Assembly (NCBI GenBank): GCA_026552955.1
Contig: JAPMTS010000012.1
Span: forward strand, 36,106-100,105
Direction: 5' to 3'
Origin: Candidatus Methanoperedens sp.
GTDB taxonomy: Archaea > Halobacteriota > Methanosarcinia > Methanosarcinales > Methanoperedenaceae
Length of the DNA stretch: 64,000 nt
Part shown: positions 10,032 through 19,067 of the stretch, piece after piece
Layout: every line of letters begins with the position of its first letter
Numbering within the stretch: the stretch's first letter is position 1
Position numbers and translations under genes: made by a program
Notes under the pieces: model-generated
The model's database searches: none
Told to the model about the DNA's origin: nothing
What the model saw: only the letters and a program-made list of their open reading frames with translations

Positions 10032-10044
10032 GGAGGAAAAAAAT

Positions 10045-10374
10045 ATGAGAAGTACGGAAGAGATAACGGGGCCAGGATCTGAAAAATCCAAACCGGACAT
10101 TTATGTCCTGAGGCTATATGTAGCAGGACAGACGCCCAAATCCATGACCGCATTTGCCAACCTGAAGAAGCTCTGTGTAGAACATCTTGCTGGCAAATAT
10201 AAGATCGAAGTGATCGATCTTCTGAAAAATCCTCAGCTTGCCAGGGGAGACCAGATACTTGCCATTCCTACCCTGGTAAGGAAACTTCCCCCACCTTTAA
10301 AGAAAATTATAGGTGATCTCTCTAATACGGAACGTGTTCTTGTGGGGCTTGATATTCGCCCCCTCAAAGATTAA
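10045..10374 (+). CDS. kaiB: KaiB clock protein, copy 1
   Basis: 109-residue KaiB-family protein with thioredoxin-like fold. It is close to cyanobacterial Kai[41 protein letters not shown] and VLVGLD. KaiB binds the CI ring of phosphorylated KaiC after changing fold. It has a strong GGAGG before the ATG and lies 14 bases behind kaiC. This copy keeps the consensus more faithfully than the next, so it is the better candidate for the fold-switching KaiC partner. Confidence 0.93.
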   Translation: MRSTEEITGPGSEKSKPDIYVLRLYVAGQTPKSMTAFANLKKLCVEHLAGKYKIEVIDLLKNPQLARGDQILAIPTLVRKLPPPLKKIIGDLSNTERVLVGLDIRPLKD

Positions 10375-10418
10375 GTAGGAGGAGAAAAAGTATTATTTCA
10401 GGGAAAAGGGGAAAAATA

Positions 10419-10757
10419 ATGAATGAAACAGAAATAACGGACGATAAGGAAGAATTCGACAGGTTACTCCAAAAGGGAGACACGCAGACATATCTTCTAC
10501 GTTTATATATTGCGGGGATGACGGACAAATCTGCACAGGCAGTGCAGAACATAAGAAAAATATGCGATGAAAACCTCAATGGAAGATACGAACTTGAGGT
10601 GATCGATATCTATCAGCAGCCTGAGCTTGCTCATGATGCGCAAATAATCGCAGCACCTATGCTTGTCAAGAAACTTCCTCTTCCTCTGAGGAGACTTATA
10701 GGAGATATGACAGATAAAGAGCGTATTCTTGTGGGATTGGATTTGAGGCCAAAATAA
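10419..10757 (+). CDS. KaiB-family protein, copy 2 (divergent)
   Basis: 112-residue second KaiB-like protein: [52 protein letters not shown]. It departs from consensus where KaiB is normally invariant (KNPQLA has become QQPELA, IPTL has become APML) and has a longer acidic N-terminus. It may compete with copy 1 for KaiC, or bind the kinase as SasA-type thioredoxin-like domains do; both are inference. It is 44 bases after copy 1 and 5 bases before the second kinase gene. Confidence 0.88.
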   Translation: MNETEITDDKEEFDRLLQKGDTQTYLLRLYIAGMTDKSAQAVQNIRKICDENLNGRYELEVIDIYQQPELAHDAQIIAAPMLVKKLPLPLRRLIGDMTDKERILVGLDLRPK

Positions 10758-10762
10758 AAAAT

Positions 10763-12445
10763 ATGAATATGAACGAAAGGTCGCATAAAGAACTTCTGCT
10801 CGAAATTGAGAACCTGCATGCGCAGCTTGCGGAAGCCAAAGAAACATTGGCCGCAATCAGGAGCGGGGAGGTGGATGCCATTGTGGTATCGGGGAAAAAA
10901 GGCGAGCAGGTTTTCACGCTGGAAGGAGCAGAGCAGCCCTACCGCATCCTTATCGAGGAAATGATGGAGGGGGCTGTCATGCTGGCTTCAGATGATACTA
11001 TCCTTTACTGTAACAGCAGCTTTGCAGGAATGCTGAAAACTCCCCTTGAAAAACTAATAGGTACCAGAATTACAAATTATATCGAACCAGCCGATGAGGC
11101 GGTATTCCGGAAATTGCTTATTCAGGGAAGAAAGCAGGGTACTCCGGGAGAAATTACCATGCTGGCTCGTGATAGAACATCTGTACCGACGCACCTTTCC
11201 CTTAACACCTTGTGGATGGATGATTTTCAGTTAGTCTATCTGGTCACCACGGATTTGACCGAGCAAAAGCGAATACAGGATGAGCTGCGCAGGGCTCGAG
11301 ATGAATTAGAAAAACGAGTAGAGGAGCGAACTGTAGAACTGGTAAAATCCAATATGACGTTGCAGGCTGAAATCATCGAGCGCAAGCAGATCGAGAAGGC
11401 GCTAAAGGAGAGCAAGGATAACTATCGAACACTTGCCGACAGCATCTCCGATCCCTTCTTCGCCCTGAATAAGGACTTCCGCTTCACTTACTGGAACCAC
11501 GCAGCTGAGAAGGACACCGGCATTTCGACTAACTCCATCATTGGGAAGTACTTTTTCGATGTCTTTCCGGAACTCAAAGGAACTCAGGTCGAACGGGAGT
11601 ACAAAGAAGCTATCGCCACAGGCAAAACCAGGTTTCTTGAGAACCATCGGAACCGGCAGGGGGGAGCGGTTACCTATCATGATTTGAGCGTTTATCCGAC
11701 TGCGAACGGAATAGAGGTTTTCTCCAGGGACGTCACCGAGCGCAAGCGGGTTGAGGAGGCGCTGCGCAAAGCTCACGACGAGTTAGAATTACGTGTCCAG
11801 GACAGGACAGCACGGCTGAAAGAATCTCTTGAAGAAAAAGAAATACTGCTGCGTGAGATCCACCACAGGGTAAAGAACAACATGCAGGTCATATACGGTT
11901 TATTGATTCTTCAGGAAGAATTCAGTAATAATGAGAAAATCAGTGAAATGATAAAAGAAAGCCAGAACAGGATTACTTCTATGGCCCTTATTCACGAGAA
12001 ACTTTATAGATCCGAAAGCTTATCAAAAATTTATTATAAAGAATATATTGATGACCTGGTGAGCGGCCTGTTTGAGTCTTATGGATTCACTGAGGACAAA
12101 ATTGGGTTGAAGGTAAATGCAGAAAATATTTCTATGGAAATTGATACTGCAATCCCGGTTGGATTGATAATCAATGAACTGGTTTCGAATTCCCTGAAAC
12201 ATGCATTTCCCGAAGGGAAAAAAGGTGAAATTGAAATATCCCTGAGTTCAATAGGTGAATATATGATTGAACTTTTAGTAAAGGATAACGGTGTTGGCAT
12301 CCCCCATGACGTTGATTTTAGAAATACCGAATCCCTTGGCCTTCATATTGTTAACATACTGGTGGAAAACCAATTGCATGGTGAGATATCAATGAACAAT
12401 GACAACGGAACTGAATTCAGGATCAGATTCAGGAGAATGAAATGA
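10763..12445 (+). CDS. PAS-PAS-HisKA_2 sensor histidine kinase
   Basis: Soluble 560-residue kinase. An N-terminal coiled coil (about 5-35) leads to a PAS domain (about 60-165), a coiled coil (170-210), a second PAS domain (about 215-325, ending in DVTERKRVE), another helix, then HisKA_2 ([10 protein letters not shown]367-H368) and HATPase_c ([26 protein letters not shown]). It overlaps the response-regulator start by 4 bases. From about residue 325 on it is nearly identical in DNA and protein to the kinase at 6608, so the two may share a partner while sensing different inputs (GAF versus extra PAS). Confidence 0.9.
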   Translation: MNMNERSHKELLLEIENLHAQLAEAKETLAAIRSGEVDAIVVSGKKGEQVFTLEGAEQPYRILIEEMMEGAVMLASDDTILYCNSSFAGMLKTPLEKLIGTRITNYIEPADEAVFRKLLIQGRKQGTPGEITMLARDRTSVPTHLSLNTLWMDDFQLVYLVTTDLTEQKRIQDELRRARDELEKRVEERTVELVKSNMTLQAEIIERKQIEKALKESKDNYRTLADSISDPFFALNKDFRFTYWNHAAEKDTGISTNSIIGKYFFDVFPELKGTQVEREYKEAIATGKTRFLENHRNRQGGAVTYHDLSVYPTANGIEVFSRDVTERKRVEEALRKAHDELELRVQDRTARLKESLEEKEILLREIHHRVKNNMQVIYGLLILQEEFSNNEKISEMIKESQNRITSMALIHEKLYRSESLSKIYYKEYIDDLVSGLFESYGFTEDKIGLKVNAENISMEIDTAIPVGLIINELVSNSLKHAFPEGKKGEIEISLSSIGEYMIELLVKDNGVGIPHDVDFRNTESLGLHIVNILVENQLHGEISMNNDNGTEFRIRFRRMK

Positions 12446-13164
12446 TGGCAGCAACGAAGATACTGGTTGTTGAAGATGAAGCTATTGTGGCAGAATCTAT
12501 AAGAATAAAGTTGAAGAAGATGGGGTATTCCGTTATTTCAACAGCATCAAGCGCAGATGAGGCTATCAGGAAGACCTGGGAGTATTTACCAGACCTGGTA
12601 CTTATGGATATTGTGCTTCAGGGTGAAATGGATGGAATTGAAGCTGCAGGGCAAATACACACACTTTTTGATATTCCCGTTGTCTATCTCACTGCCTATT
12701 CGGATGAAAAAACCCTGCTAAGGGCAAAAATAACGGAACCTTTTGGGTATATCATTAAACCCTTCAAAGAAAGAGAATTGCATGTAGCTATTGAAATTTC
12801 TCTATTCAAACATGATATGGAAAAGAAACTAAAGGAGAGGAATAAGTGGTTTTCCGTAACGCTCAATAGCATCAGCGATGGTGTGATAGCCACCGACTCA
12901 AAAGGCTGTGTAATATTCATGAATACTGTCGCACAATCCATGACAGGATGGGAATTGGATATGGCGGAAGGGAAACCACTGAAAGAAGTCCTCAACATAG
13001 TTTCTGAAAAAATAGGGCCGGTAAATGAAAATCTGCTTCAGGCCGAGGACGGAACGAGAATACCAATCGATATAAGTACTAATTCAATTAAAGATGATAA
13101 GGGAAATATCCTGGGTGTGGCTATGGTCTTTCGATGTCTGGAACCGCGAAAGGTTCCAAAATAA
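12442..13164 (+). CDS. Response regulator, REC-PAS
   Basis: 240 residues. The receiver domain (about 5-120) has the acidic pair ED (11-12), phosphoacceptor D56 in LVLMDIVLQ, a switch Thr in YLTAYSD and the conserved Lys in IIKPF. A PAS domain follows (about 135-235) instead of a DNA-binding domain, so output is likely through protein contacts or further relay rather than direct promoter binding. Translationally coupled to the second kinase (ATGA overlap), making it the obvious phosphate acceptor. Last gene of the contiguous plus-strand cluster. Confidence 0.9.
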   Translation: MMAATKILVVEDEAIVAESIRIKLKKMGYSVISTASSADEAIRKTWEYLPDLVLMDIVLQGEMDGIEAAGQIHTLFDIPVVYLTAYSDEKTLLRAKITEPFGYIIKPFKERELHVAIEISLFKHDMEKKLKERNKWFSVTLNSISDGVIATDSKGCVIFMNTVAQSMTGWELDMAEGKPLKEVLNIVSEKIGPVNENLLQAEDGTRIPIDISTNSIKDDKGNILGVAMVFRCLEPRKVPK

Positions 13165-13178
13165 TGACTTCAGGGGAA

Positions 13179-13346
13179 TCAGTTAATCAGGTCTGGCCAA
13201 AAAGGAATAGTCCTATATTTGAAAACTGTCCTCTTGTATGCTATTCTGGCCTCTCCTCTTGAAAATTCAACATCCAAAATATATCCTGCCTCCGCAAGTT
13301 GCTCTATAAAATAAGGAATTTTGCGTAAATTAATGGGATTATTCAT
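13179..13346 (-). CDS. Small unrecognised ORF (55 aa) between clock cluster and repeat B
   Basis: A 55-residue minus-strand frame starting MNNPINLRKI and ending PFWPDLIN. Its composition is protein-like (amphipathic helix around YFIEQLAEAG, then a strand-rich basic stretch) and it fills the otherwise empty gap behind the response regulator. It lies beside repeat copy B exactly as the 75-residue gene lies beside copy A, though the two proteins are not alike. No clear Shine-Dalgarno. Function unknown; it may be a real small protein or a remnant. Confidence 0.45.
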   Translation of the reverse strand: MNNPINLRKIPYFIEQLAEAGYILDVEFSRGEARIAYKRTVFKYRTIPFWPDLIN

Positions 13347-13348
13347 AT

Positions 13349-13500
13349 TTCATGTCTGATTTATATCCGAATTTAAAGGGAAGGAAAGGAAAAAAATCCT
13401 TTCCCATTAAGTCCCCACTCCTTTGGGCATCTTCCTCTACAATACTATAATACTTTCATACCAAGATATTTCCTGTTATTACAAAAATTCACAATTCAAT
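13349..13500. repeat. Direct repeat copy B upstream of the helical-repeat gene
   Basis: Second copy of the ~150-base element at 4891-5060, same orientation, about 8.4 kb away. The GGAAAGGA/TCCTTTCC hairpin is at 13383-13390 with 13397-13404, followed by CCCACTCCTTTGGG, CTACAATACT and GATATTTCCTGTTATTACA. The two copies bracket the kinase-Kai cluster. Confidence 0.8.
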
Positions 13501-13565
13501 AATTTTGGTAAAGATACCTTTATGAAGAAATTTAATAATTAATAAACATAACTGGAAGAAAGAAA

Positions 13566-14609
13566 ATGACAGATGAGAAAGTAATAGCTTATATAAAAAA
13601 ATGCCTCGATGCGGGAAGGATGGCAGAAGCAATAGATACCTCAAAAATCACAGGAATGCCGCTTTCGAATGAACAACTGGAAATATACATCCGGAAATAT
13701 CTTGAGAACGGGTGGATGCAAAAGGCCATTGATGGGGCAAAAGCAGCCGGTATAGAACTTTCAAAGGATTTGCTTAGCAAATATATGGATAACTATCTTG
13801 AAGATGAAAAAATCTACTCGGCAGTTGATGCTTCCAGAATAATCGGAGTGCCTCTTCCAAAGGAAAAGATTGCAGTTATTGCGAAAGAGTGCCTTCGCAA
13901 AGGAAAGATCTCATCAGGTCTTGAAGCCTACAAGATAATCAAAGAAAAACCACCCCAGGAAGAACTAATTATTTGCGGTAACATGTGTTTCAAAGACGGA
14001 AAGCTTTCGGATGGCCTGGAGGCATACAAATTGGCAAATAAGGCCCCATCTGCGGATGATCTGATGATTTGCGGAAATATGTGTTTCAATACAGGACAGA
14101 TCACCCCAGGCCTTGAGGCTTACAAATTGGCAAATAAAACCCCTGCAAAAGAAATACTTCGTATATGCGGTGAAGCATGTCTCCTGGAAAAACGCACCGA
14201 TGATGCAAGAAAAGCTTTTGTGGCAGCGCAGAAAGGTGAAGAAGCTGGAACCTCAAGCCTGAATGTCAGGGAAATATCTTATGAGGAATTGAAAACTTCA
14301 CAAATTGACAGCTCCTGGAAAGGTTTTGGGCGAAAGCATTGTTCGGATTGTGAAAACAGGATTAACATAAAAGAAAGATATTTTGAGGTTTCAAAATGCC
14401 CCGAAACAAAAGAAGATGAAGAAAAGCTTGATAAGCTTATGAAAAAACAATATGGGATTTCGCATTTTCTCATTGAGCTGGATATCCTGGGAAGCGGAAA
14501 AGGTTTAATTAACTCCGCTGTTTGCCCAAGTTGCGGGTCGCAGAATGTGGTTTTGAGTTCTGTGGACGATGTGGGGTATATGGAAATCAAAATAAGGAAA
14601 AAGGATTAA
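13566..14609 (+). CDS. Helical-repeat (TPR-like) protein with C-terminal zinc ribbon
   Basis: 347 residues. About seven degenerate 30-34-residue helical repeats fill residues 1-220, with recurring phrases such as GLEAYKLANK, ICGNMCF and AIDTSKITG, resembling TPR or PPR-like superhelices used for protein or RNA binding. The C-terminal ~120 residues contain two CxxC pairs (CSDC, CPSC) that could form one zinc site. The gene follows repeat copy B as the RHH gene follows copy A, which suggests co-regulation with the Kai cluster (inference). Exact function not recognised. Confidence 0.75.
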   Translation: MTDEKVIAYIKKCLDAGRMAEAIDTSKITGMPLSNEQLEIYIRKYLENGWMQKAIDGAKAAGIELSKDLLSKYMDNYLEDEKIYSAVDASRIIGVPLPKEKIAVIAKECLRKGKISSGLEAYKIIKEKPPQEELIICGNMCFKDGKLSDGLEAYKLANKAPSADDLMICGNMCFNTGQITPGLEAYKLANKTPAKEILRICGEACLLEKRTDDARKAFVAAQKGEEAGTSSLNVREISYEELKTSQIDSSWKGFGRKHCSDCENRINIKERYFEVSKCPETKEDEEKLDKLMKKQYGISHFLIELDILGSGKGLINSAVCPSCGSQNVVLSSVDDVGYMEIKIRKKD

Positions 14610-14649
14610 CCTGGATTACGCGTGGAAAAAGCCCGGGTAAATAAGGGAA

Positions 14650-15600
14650 TTATATCCCGTTTATGCCATAAGATTCTAAAATCACTTCGCTATTCAGGTG
14701 GCCTGCGTGGTATGTCTTACCCGTTTCAAGGTCATTTACGGTAATTTCAGCCGGTGCGAACACATTGGCGTCGATCTTGAAGAAATCATATCCGGCATCC
14801 TTGAATGTCTTATAGAATGGTTTGCCATAATCCTTCGAAGTGCCAGAAGGTACCATTTTGAATTTATCCTCTTCAAATCCCCTGACGGTAAGGAATACGG
14901 AGCCGTAATATATCACGCTGTCATTGGTGCTCCCCATGGCCTTCAGATCATCTTTGACGACCGGGGCGATTGGAGCGCATCCTGTGCCACTTATTATTTT
15001 TGTAGTATCGTATCCCAGCTCATTCAGTTTGAATATTGCCGTTTCGACCACGCGTCCTGAAACCTGTACTGAACCAACGATACTGGCTGTGGGCGCTACA
15101 AGGGCAATTACATTTTCTGATTCAACATGGCATGCTTCTGCTATCGTGTCAATTACCTTATCATCAGGTAGCTGGTTTGATTCAAGGGCGATAACTGCAT
15201 ATTCATAATCATCTTCATATTTTATACGTTCATACGTTTTCTTGGGTTTTAGCGCAAGCGCCCTTGCAGGACCTGAACCCATGGCGAAATATTTGTCCAC
15301 ACTTATCCTCCACCCTGCTTTTTGCGCTCCAAGGCATGACATTGCAGGATGATCCGTTGTAACATCGATGAATGCAAGCGGTATATTACTTATTTTATGC
15401 ACTGATACTGAACAACCTCCGAACCCCCCCATACAGATCTCAGTGAACAAAAGACCGGCTTCATATCCTCCCGGCACGTTTATTCCGCAATCTATGACTT
15501 TTCCACCATTTTTCAATTCTAATGCTTTAATTTTTAATTCTTCAGACCAATCCATCATTTCTTCTGCAATTTCCATTGCTTTTTCGTTGACACTTAGCAA
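14650..15600 (-). CDS. mch: Methenyltetrahydromethanopterin cyclohydrolase
   Basis: Catalyses the reversible hydrolysis of 5,10-methenyl-H4MPT to 5-formyl-H4MPT (EC 3.5.4.27) in the archaeal C1 pathway, run forward in CO2-reducing methanogens and in reverse in anaerobic methanotrophs. At 316 residues it is full length and recognisable throughout, including [35 protein letters not shown] and [12 protein letters not shown]. The start is a TTG at 15600 with a GGTGGTG Shine-Dalgarno seven bases upstream. It is transcribed divergently from the LUD gene. This gene is the strongest metabolic marker in the window. Confidence 0.95.
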   Translation of the reverse strand: MLSVNEKAMEIAEEMMDWSEELKIKALELKNGGKVIDCGINVPGGYEAGLLFTEICMGGFGGCSVSVHKISNIPLAFIDVTTDHPAMSCLGAQKAGWRISVDKYFAMGSGPARALALKPKKTYERIKYEDDYEYAVIALESNQLPDDKVIDTIAEACHVESENVIALVAPTASIVGSVQVSGRVVETAIFKLNELGYDTTKIISGTGCAPIAPVVKDDLKAMGSTNDSVIYYGSVFLTVRGFEEDKFKMVPSGTSKDYGKPFYKTFKDAGYDFFKIDANVFAPAEITVNDLETGKTYHAGHLNSEVILESYGINGI

Positions 15601-15711
15601 AATAATTCACCACCTTGTAGTACGTGTAGTTAGTAGGAAAAACATGTTTATAAGGTTTTTGACTTATCCATATCAGGCAATTATTGATAGCGATTTTTAG
15701 CATTGTAATAC

Positions 15712-15757
15712 CTATTTATATATAATGAATTTCATCATTTATTTGGGAGATACGTAA
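15712..15757 (+). promoter_or_regulatory. TATA box and RBS of the LUD gene
   Basis: TATTTATATATAA at about 15713-15725 has the archaeal TATA form, and GGGAG at 15745-15749 precedes the ATG at 15757. The mch promoter must lie in the same ~155-base divergent region. Confidence 0.55.
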
Positions 15758-16371
15758 TGAAATATGATACTTTAGCATCAATAGAGGCAGTCAAAAGAGC
15801 AATGGACGCCTTGAAAACACGCAATGTCAATGTGGAACTGGTAAAAACCAAAGAAGAAGCTCTCGAAAAAATAATTAAACTGATACCTGCAGGGAAAGAA
15901 GTGATGACAGGCGGCTCGACAACACTTGATCAAATCGGTTTGACGGATCTGCTTATATCCGGGAAACATCCCTGGAAAAACCTGAAAGACCAGATCCTTG
16001 CGGAAAAATATCCTGCAAAACAGATGGAGCTTCGTAAGAAAAGCATTACATCAGAATACTTCCTCACAAGTGTTCATGCCGTTGCAGAAACAGGAGAAAT
16101 AATGATAGTAAATGCAACAGGAAGCTCGATCCCTTCCTGCGCTTTCTCCTCGGATAATGTTATCTGGATCGTGGGTACCCAAAAGATCGTTCCAACACTG
16201 GAAGATGGATTCAAACGCATACGTGAGCATTGTGTTCCTCTGGAAGATAAACGTATGAAAAGTATCGGTTATCCTGGTACAACGATTGGAAAATATCTGA
16301 TCTTTGAAAGGGAAATAAACGAAAACAGAAAGATAAATCTCATTTTCGTAAATGAAAAGCTGGGTTTCTGA
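15757..16371 (+). CDS. LUD-domain protein (LutC/YkgG-like)
   Basis: 204-residue LUD-domain protein, the fold of lactate-utilisation LutB/LutC. Typical stretches are AGKEVMTGGSTTLDQIGL, SVHAVAETGEIMIVNATG and WIVGTQKIVPTLEDGFKRI. Stand-alone LUD proteins are common in anaerobic archaea and are often of unknown substrate. There is no LutA or LutB neighbour here, so a role in lactate oxidation should not be assumed. It is divergent from mch and followed by the IS605-type element. Confidence 0.85.
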   Translation: MKYDTLASIEAVKRAMDALKTRNVNVELVKTKEEALEKIIKLIPAGKEVMTGGSTTLDQIGLTDLLISGKHPWKNLKDQILAEKYPAKQMELRKKSITSEYFLTSVHAVAETGEIMIVNATGSSIPSCAFSSDNVIWIVGTQKIVPTLEDGFKRIREHCVPLEDKRMKSIGYPGTTIGKYLIFEREINENRKINLIFVNEKLGF

Positions 16372-16419
16372 TTTTCATTTTTTTGTTTTCTTTGTGCATT
16401 TATCTCCGTGGGTTCAAAG

Positions 16420-17697
16420 GGTTGAGAATACCCCTTCCGATAGGTGGGGGATGAATCAGACCCTTTGCAATTGTAATACCTATCCCGAAAAAAGTATTGT
16501 TTCAGATAGCATGAGAAAATCATTTCAATTTCGGATATACCCTAACAAAAAGCAAGAAGTAGCTCTTGAGAGGACTCTTTCTACTTGCTGACATCTTTAC
16601 AATGATGCTCTTGCAGAGAGAAAACGAAATGCTGAACTTAACAGACTTCAAAAATCATTCGATATATTCCCGTGGGGATATCCTGAATGGATTAATTACT
16701 ATGACCAAGCCAATCAACTACCATTGACAAAGACAACATTCCAGAAAGAAGTACATTCTCAGGTACTACAGAATACCCTGAAGCGTGTCGAACGAAGTTT
16801 TCAGAACTTCTTTAATGGTGCAGGATATCCGAGATTTCAAGGAAGGAATAGGTACAATTCATTCACATATCCAGGTAGCGGCCTGAAACTTGAAGATGGA
16901 AAACTTATCTTATCTAAGATAGGGGCAATCAAAATCATCTTACATCGTGAAATCGAAGGCAAAATCAAGACCTGTACTATCAAGAGAGATGTCGATCAAT
17001 GGTATGTTTCATTCTCATGTCAAATTGATATTCCGATCATTCCTATTGAAATCAGGACCATAACGGGAATAGATGTCGGATTAAAATCCCTGATAACATT
17101 CAGCAATGGAGAGCAGATTGAACCTCCAAAGTATCTTAGAGCATCCGAGAAAAGACTTGCACGAGAACAGATACATCTATCAAAGAAAGAGAAAGGTTCA
17201 GAGAATAGGAATAAGCAACGAATCATTGTTGCGAAAGTACATCAGAGAATCAGATTTCAGAGAAAGGATTTCAATCATAAATTAAGTACAAATCTTGTGG
17301 ATAACTATGACCATGTAGTGTTTGAAAAATTGCAAATACAAAACATGCTTAAAAATCATTGTCTTGCAAAATCAATAGTAGATGCTTCAAGGTCACAATT
17401 AATCAATGTAACTATCTACAAAGCAGAATACGCTGGTAAAATAATGGAATTGGTTAATCCAAACGGAACATCGCAAACATGCATATGTGGATATCCTGTA
17501 CCGAAAACATTAGCCGTAAGGGTACATTCATGCCCTTCCTGTGGATTGGTACTGGATAGAGACCATGTATCTGCGATGATAATCAAGAATAGAAGTAGTA
17601 CGGCAGGTATTGCCGGAATTCAGGCCCGTCAGAGCAATCCCGATAGGGAAGCAATGAAGCGGGAAGCCCCTTGTGAGAGCAAGGGGTAGTTCACTCC
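16420..17697 (+). mobile_element. IS200/IS605-type element (tnpB only)
   Basis: Approximate extent. The body is the interrupted tnpB. Upstream there is an imperfect hairpin ACCCC..GGTGGGG (about 16431-16450), and downstream a hairpin AGCCCCTT..AAGGGG (about 17665-17687) followed by GTAGTTCAC, the form of the right end and omega-RNA 3' end of orfB-only IS605 elements. No tnpA is present. Exact ends need comparison with an empty site. Confidence 0.6.
16511..17689 (+). pseudogene. tnpB: TnpB (RNA-guided nuclease), interrupted by an in-frame TGA
   Basis: The frame from the ATG at 16511 to 17689 is 393 codons with one stop, TGA at 16589-16591 (codon 27). The context STC-stop-HLYNDALAERK shows an Arg codon (CGA) changed to TGA, since TnpB normally reads C-R-x-LYN there. 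Everything else is intact: RuvC D188 (GIDVG), E272 (FEK), D351 (DRD) and the CxxC..CxxC zinc finger (CICG, CPSC). The apparent 321-residue protein starting at 16724 therefore lacks the N-terminal REC/WED part. Probably inactive unless the stop is read through; a sequencing error is also possible. TnpB is a guide-RNA nuclease of IS200/IS605 transposons. Confidence 0.88.
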
Positions 17698-17731
17698 ACA
17701 GGTCATTGAAATGGCAGCTTGAACCTGGCAA

Positions 17732-18157
17732 TTATTCTCTTGCAACTTCTCTTACTATATCACCCGCAGTCAATATTCCGATAGGCCTGTGCGATGCACC
17801 TACTCCCCCTTCTGAAAAAACAAGCAGCCTGTGAATATGTTTTTCTCTCATGATAATTGCAGCTTCGGTCAAAGTGGATGTGGGTTTTACGGATTCAAGA
17901 TTGTGGGTCATGACATTCTCCGCACATATATTCTCATAATTTCCTTTACCTATGACTTTCAATATATCGGTATCCGTTATGACACCCATAGCCTCACCGT
18001 CATGGTTTGTTACGATGACAGATGATATCCTTTTTCTGCTAAGCACGTTCGCGATATGCTTTACGGTATCATTCATCGGGACGGTTATAACATCCCGGGT
18101 CATTATATCTCTTGACAATCTATTTTCAAACCTCATATTATATTCCTTCTCTGACAT
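17732..18157 (-). CDS. Tandem CBS-domain protein
   Basis: 141 residues forming two CBS motifs (about 15-70 and 78-138): DIMTRDVITVPMNDTV..VIVTNHDGEAMGVITDTDIL and NVMTHNLESVKPTSTL..RPIGILTAGDIV. Tandem CBS pairs bind adenine nucleotides or S-adenosylmethionine and act as energy sensors, usually for an unlinked partner. No linked enzyme is evident; the gene sits between the TnpB remnant and the cytochrome b/c pair. Archaeal genomes carry many such stand-alone proteins. Confidence 0.88.
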   Translation of the reverse strand: MSEKEYNMRFENRLSRDIMTRDVITVPMNDTVKHIANVLSRKRISSVIVTNHDGEAMGVITDTDILKVIGKGNYENICAENVMTHNLESVKPTSTLTEAAIIMREKHIHRLLVFSEGGVGASHRPIGILTAGDIVREVARE

Positions 18158-18314
18158 TAAACTTAATCGTTCTTTTGATATATAATTAATTGATATGATT
18201 AATAATAAATAATAATTAATATCAGAGATCTATTATTGTGATTAAGTTAATCCATTTTGAAAAAAAAAAGCTATCTTTCAGACTGATGAAAAATAGCAAA
18301 TACATTTACCTGGA

Positions 18315-19064
18315 TTAAGAATTGCCACCTTTTTCGTTCATTTGTCTCATTGCTTCTTCGTACTCCAGGGGATGCTCATGTTTCATCTGTTCCTCTGAAA
18401 GGTTGCCAGTGAGCCATGCTTTTGACATTGGGAATACTTCAGGGCAATAATGGACATTCCACCAGTGAACAATGAAGATGAACAATGTAGCAAGTAATGC
18501 CTCATCAGTATGCACGATAGTCGATAAATGAACATATGCATATGGGATTACTTCCATAGCCTGAAAAGGGAATAACATTATAAGACCTGTTACGCAAAGC
18601 ATTACCATTCCCCAGAATGCGCCCCAATAATCAAATTTTTCTTTCCAGCTATATCTGCCATATTTCGGGTGGTCAGCTTTACCGAGGTAAAACAAGATTG
18701 TCTGCCAGAAATCCTTAGCATCCTTCAACGTAGGCCATACTTTTCTATCAAGCAATGATTCCTTATCCACAAAAACATGATACACGACATGATATACTCC
18801 AAGAACTACCATCCCTATGCCTGCAGCATGGTGAATCTGGGTTCTCATGGAAAACCCTCCAAGAAGATTTATAATTACCGGTGACCACCACGCATCCGGA
18901 AATTTTAGAGGCATTCCGCTCACCACTAAAAGCATGAAAGTCCCGATCATTATCCAATGCTGTGCAAGTTGATTGAAAGTAAACCTTTTAAAAAAAATTT
19001 CACCCATATTTCTATCTCCGATTTTCCTGGAAGCTGAAACCTCTATTAATTTTTGCCGGGACAT
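18315..19064 (-). CDS. Membrane cytochrome b (b561/hydrogenase-type)
   Basis: 249-residue integral membrane cytochrome b related to the di-haem b subunits of formate dehydrogenases and Ni-Fe hydrogenases. Four main hydrophobic segments carry candidate haem ligands in LAQHWIMIG, QIHHAAGIG, YHVVYH and IFIVHWWNVHYCPE. It would exchange electrons with the quinone pool. It lies four bases downstream of the heptahaem cytochrome c gene on the same strand, so the two probably form a quinol:cytochrome c module, a pairing typical of respiratory archaea such as Methanoperedens (inference). Confidence 0.85.
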   Translation of the reverse strand: MSRQKLIEVSASRKIGDRNMGEIFFKRFTFNQLAQHWIMIGTFMLLVVSGMPLKFPDAWWSPVIINLLGGFSMRTQIHHAAGIGMVVLGVYHVVYHVFVDKESLLDRKVWPTLKDAKDFWQTILFYLGKADHPKYGRYSWKEKFDYWGAFWGMVMLCVTGLIMLFPFQAMEVIPYAYVHLSTIVHTDEALLATLFIFIVHWWNVHYCPEVFPMSKAWLTGNLSEEQMKHEHPLEYEEAMRQMNEKGGNS

Positions 19065-19067
19065 TTT

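Noticed and set aside
16511..16591. Recoding of the TnpB TGA as an amino acid
   Set aside because: No SECIS-like element is apparent, and pyrrolysine uses TAG, not TGA; a nonsense change is simpler.
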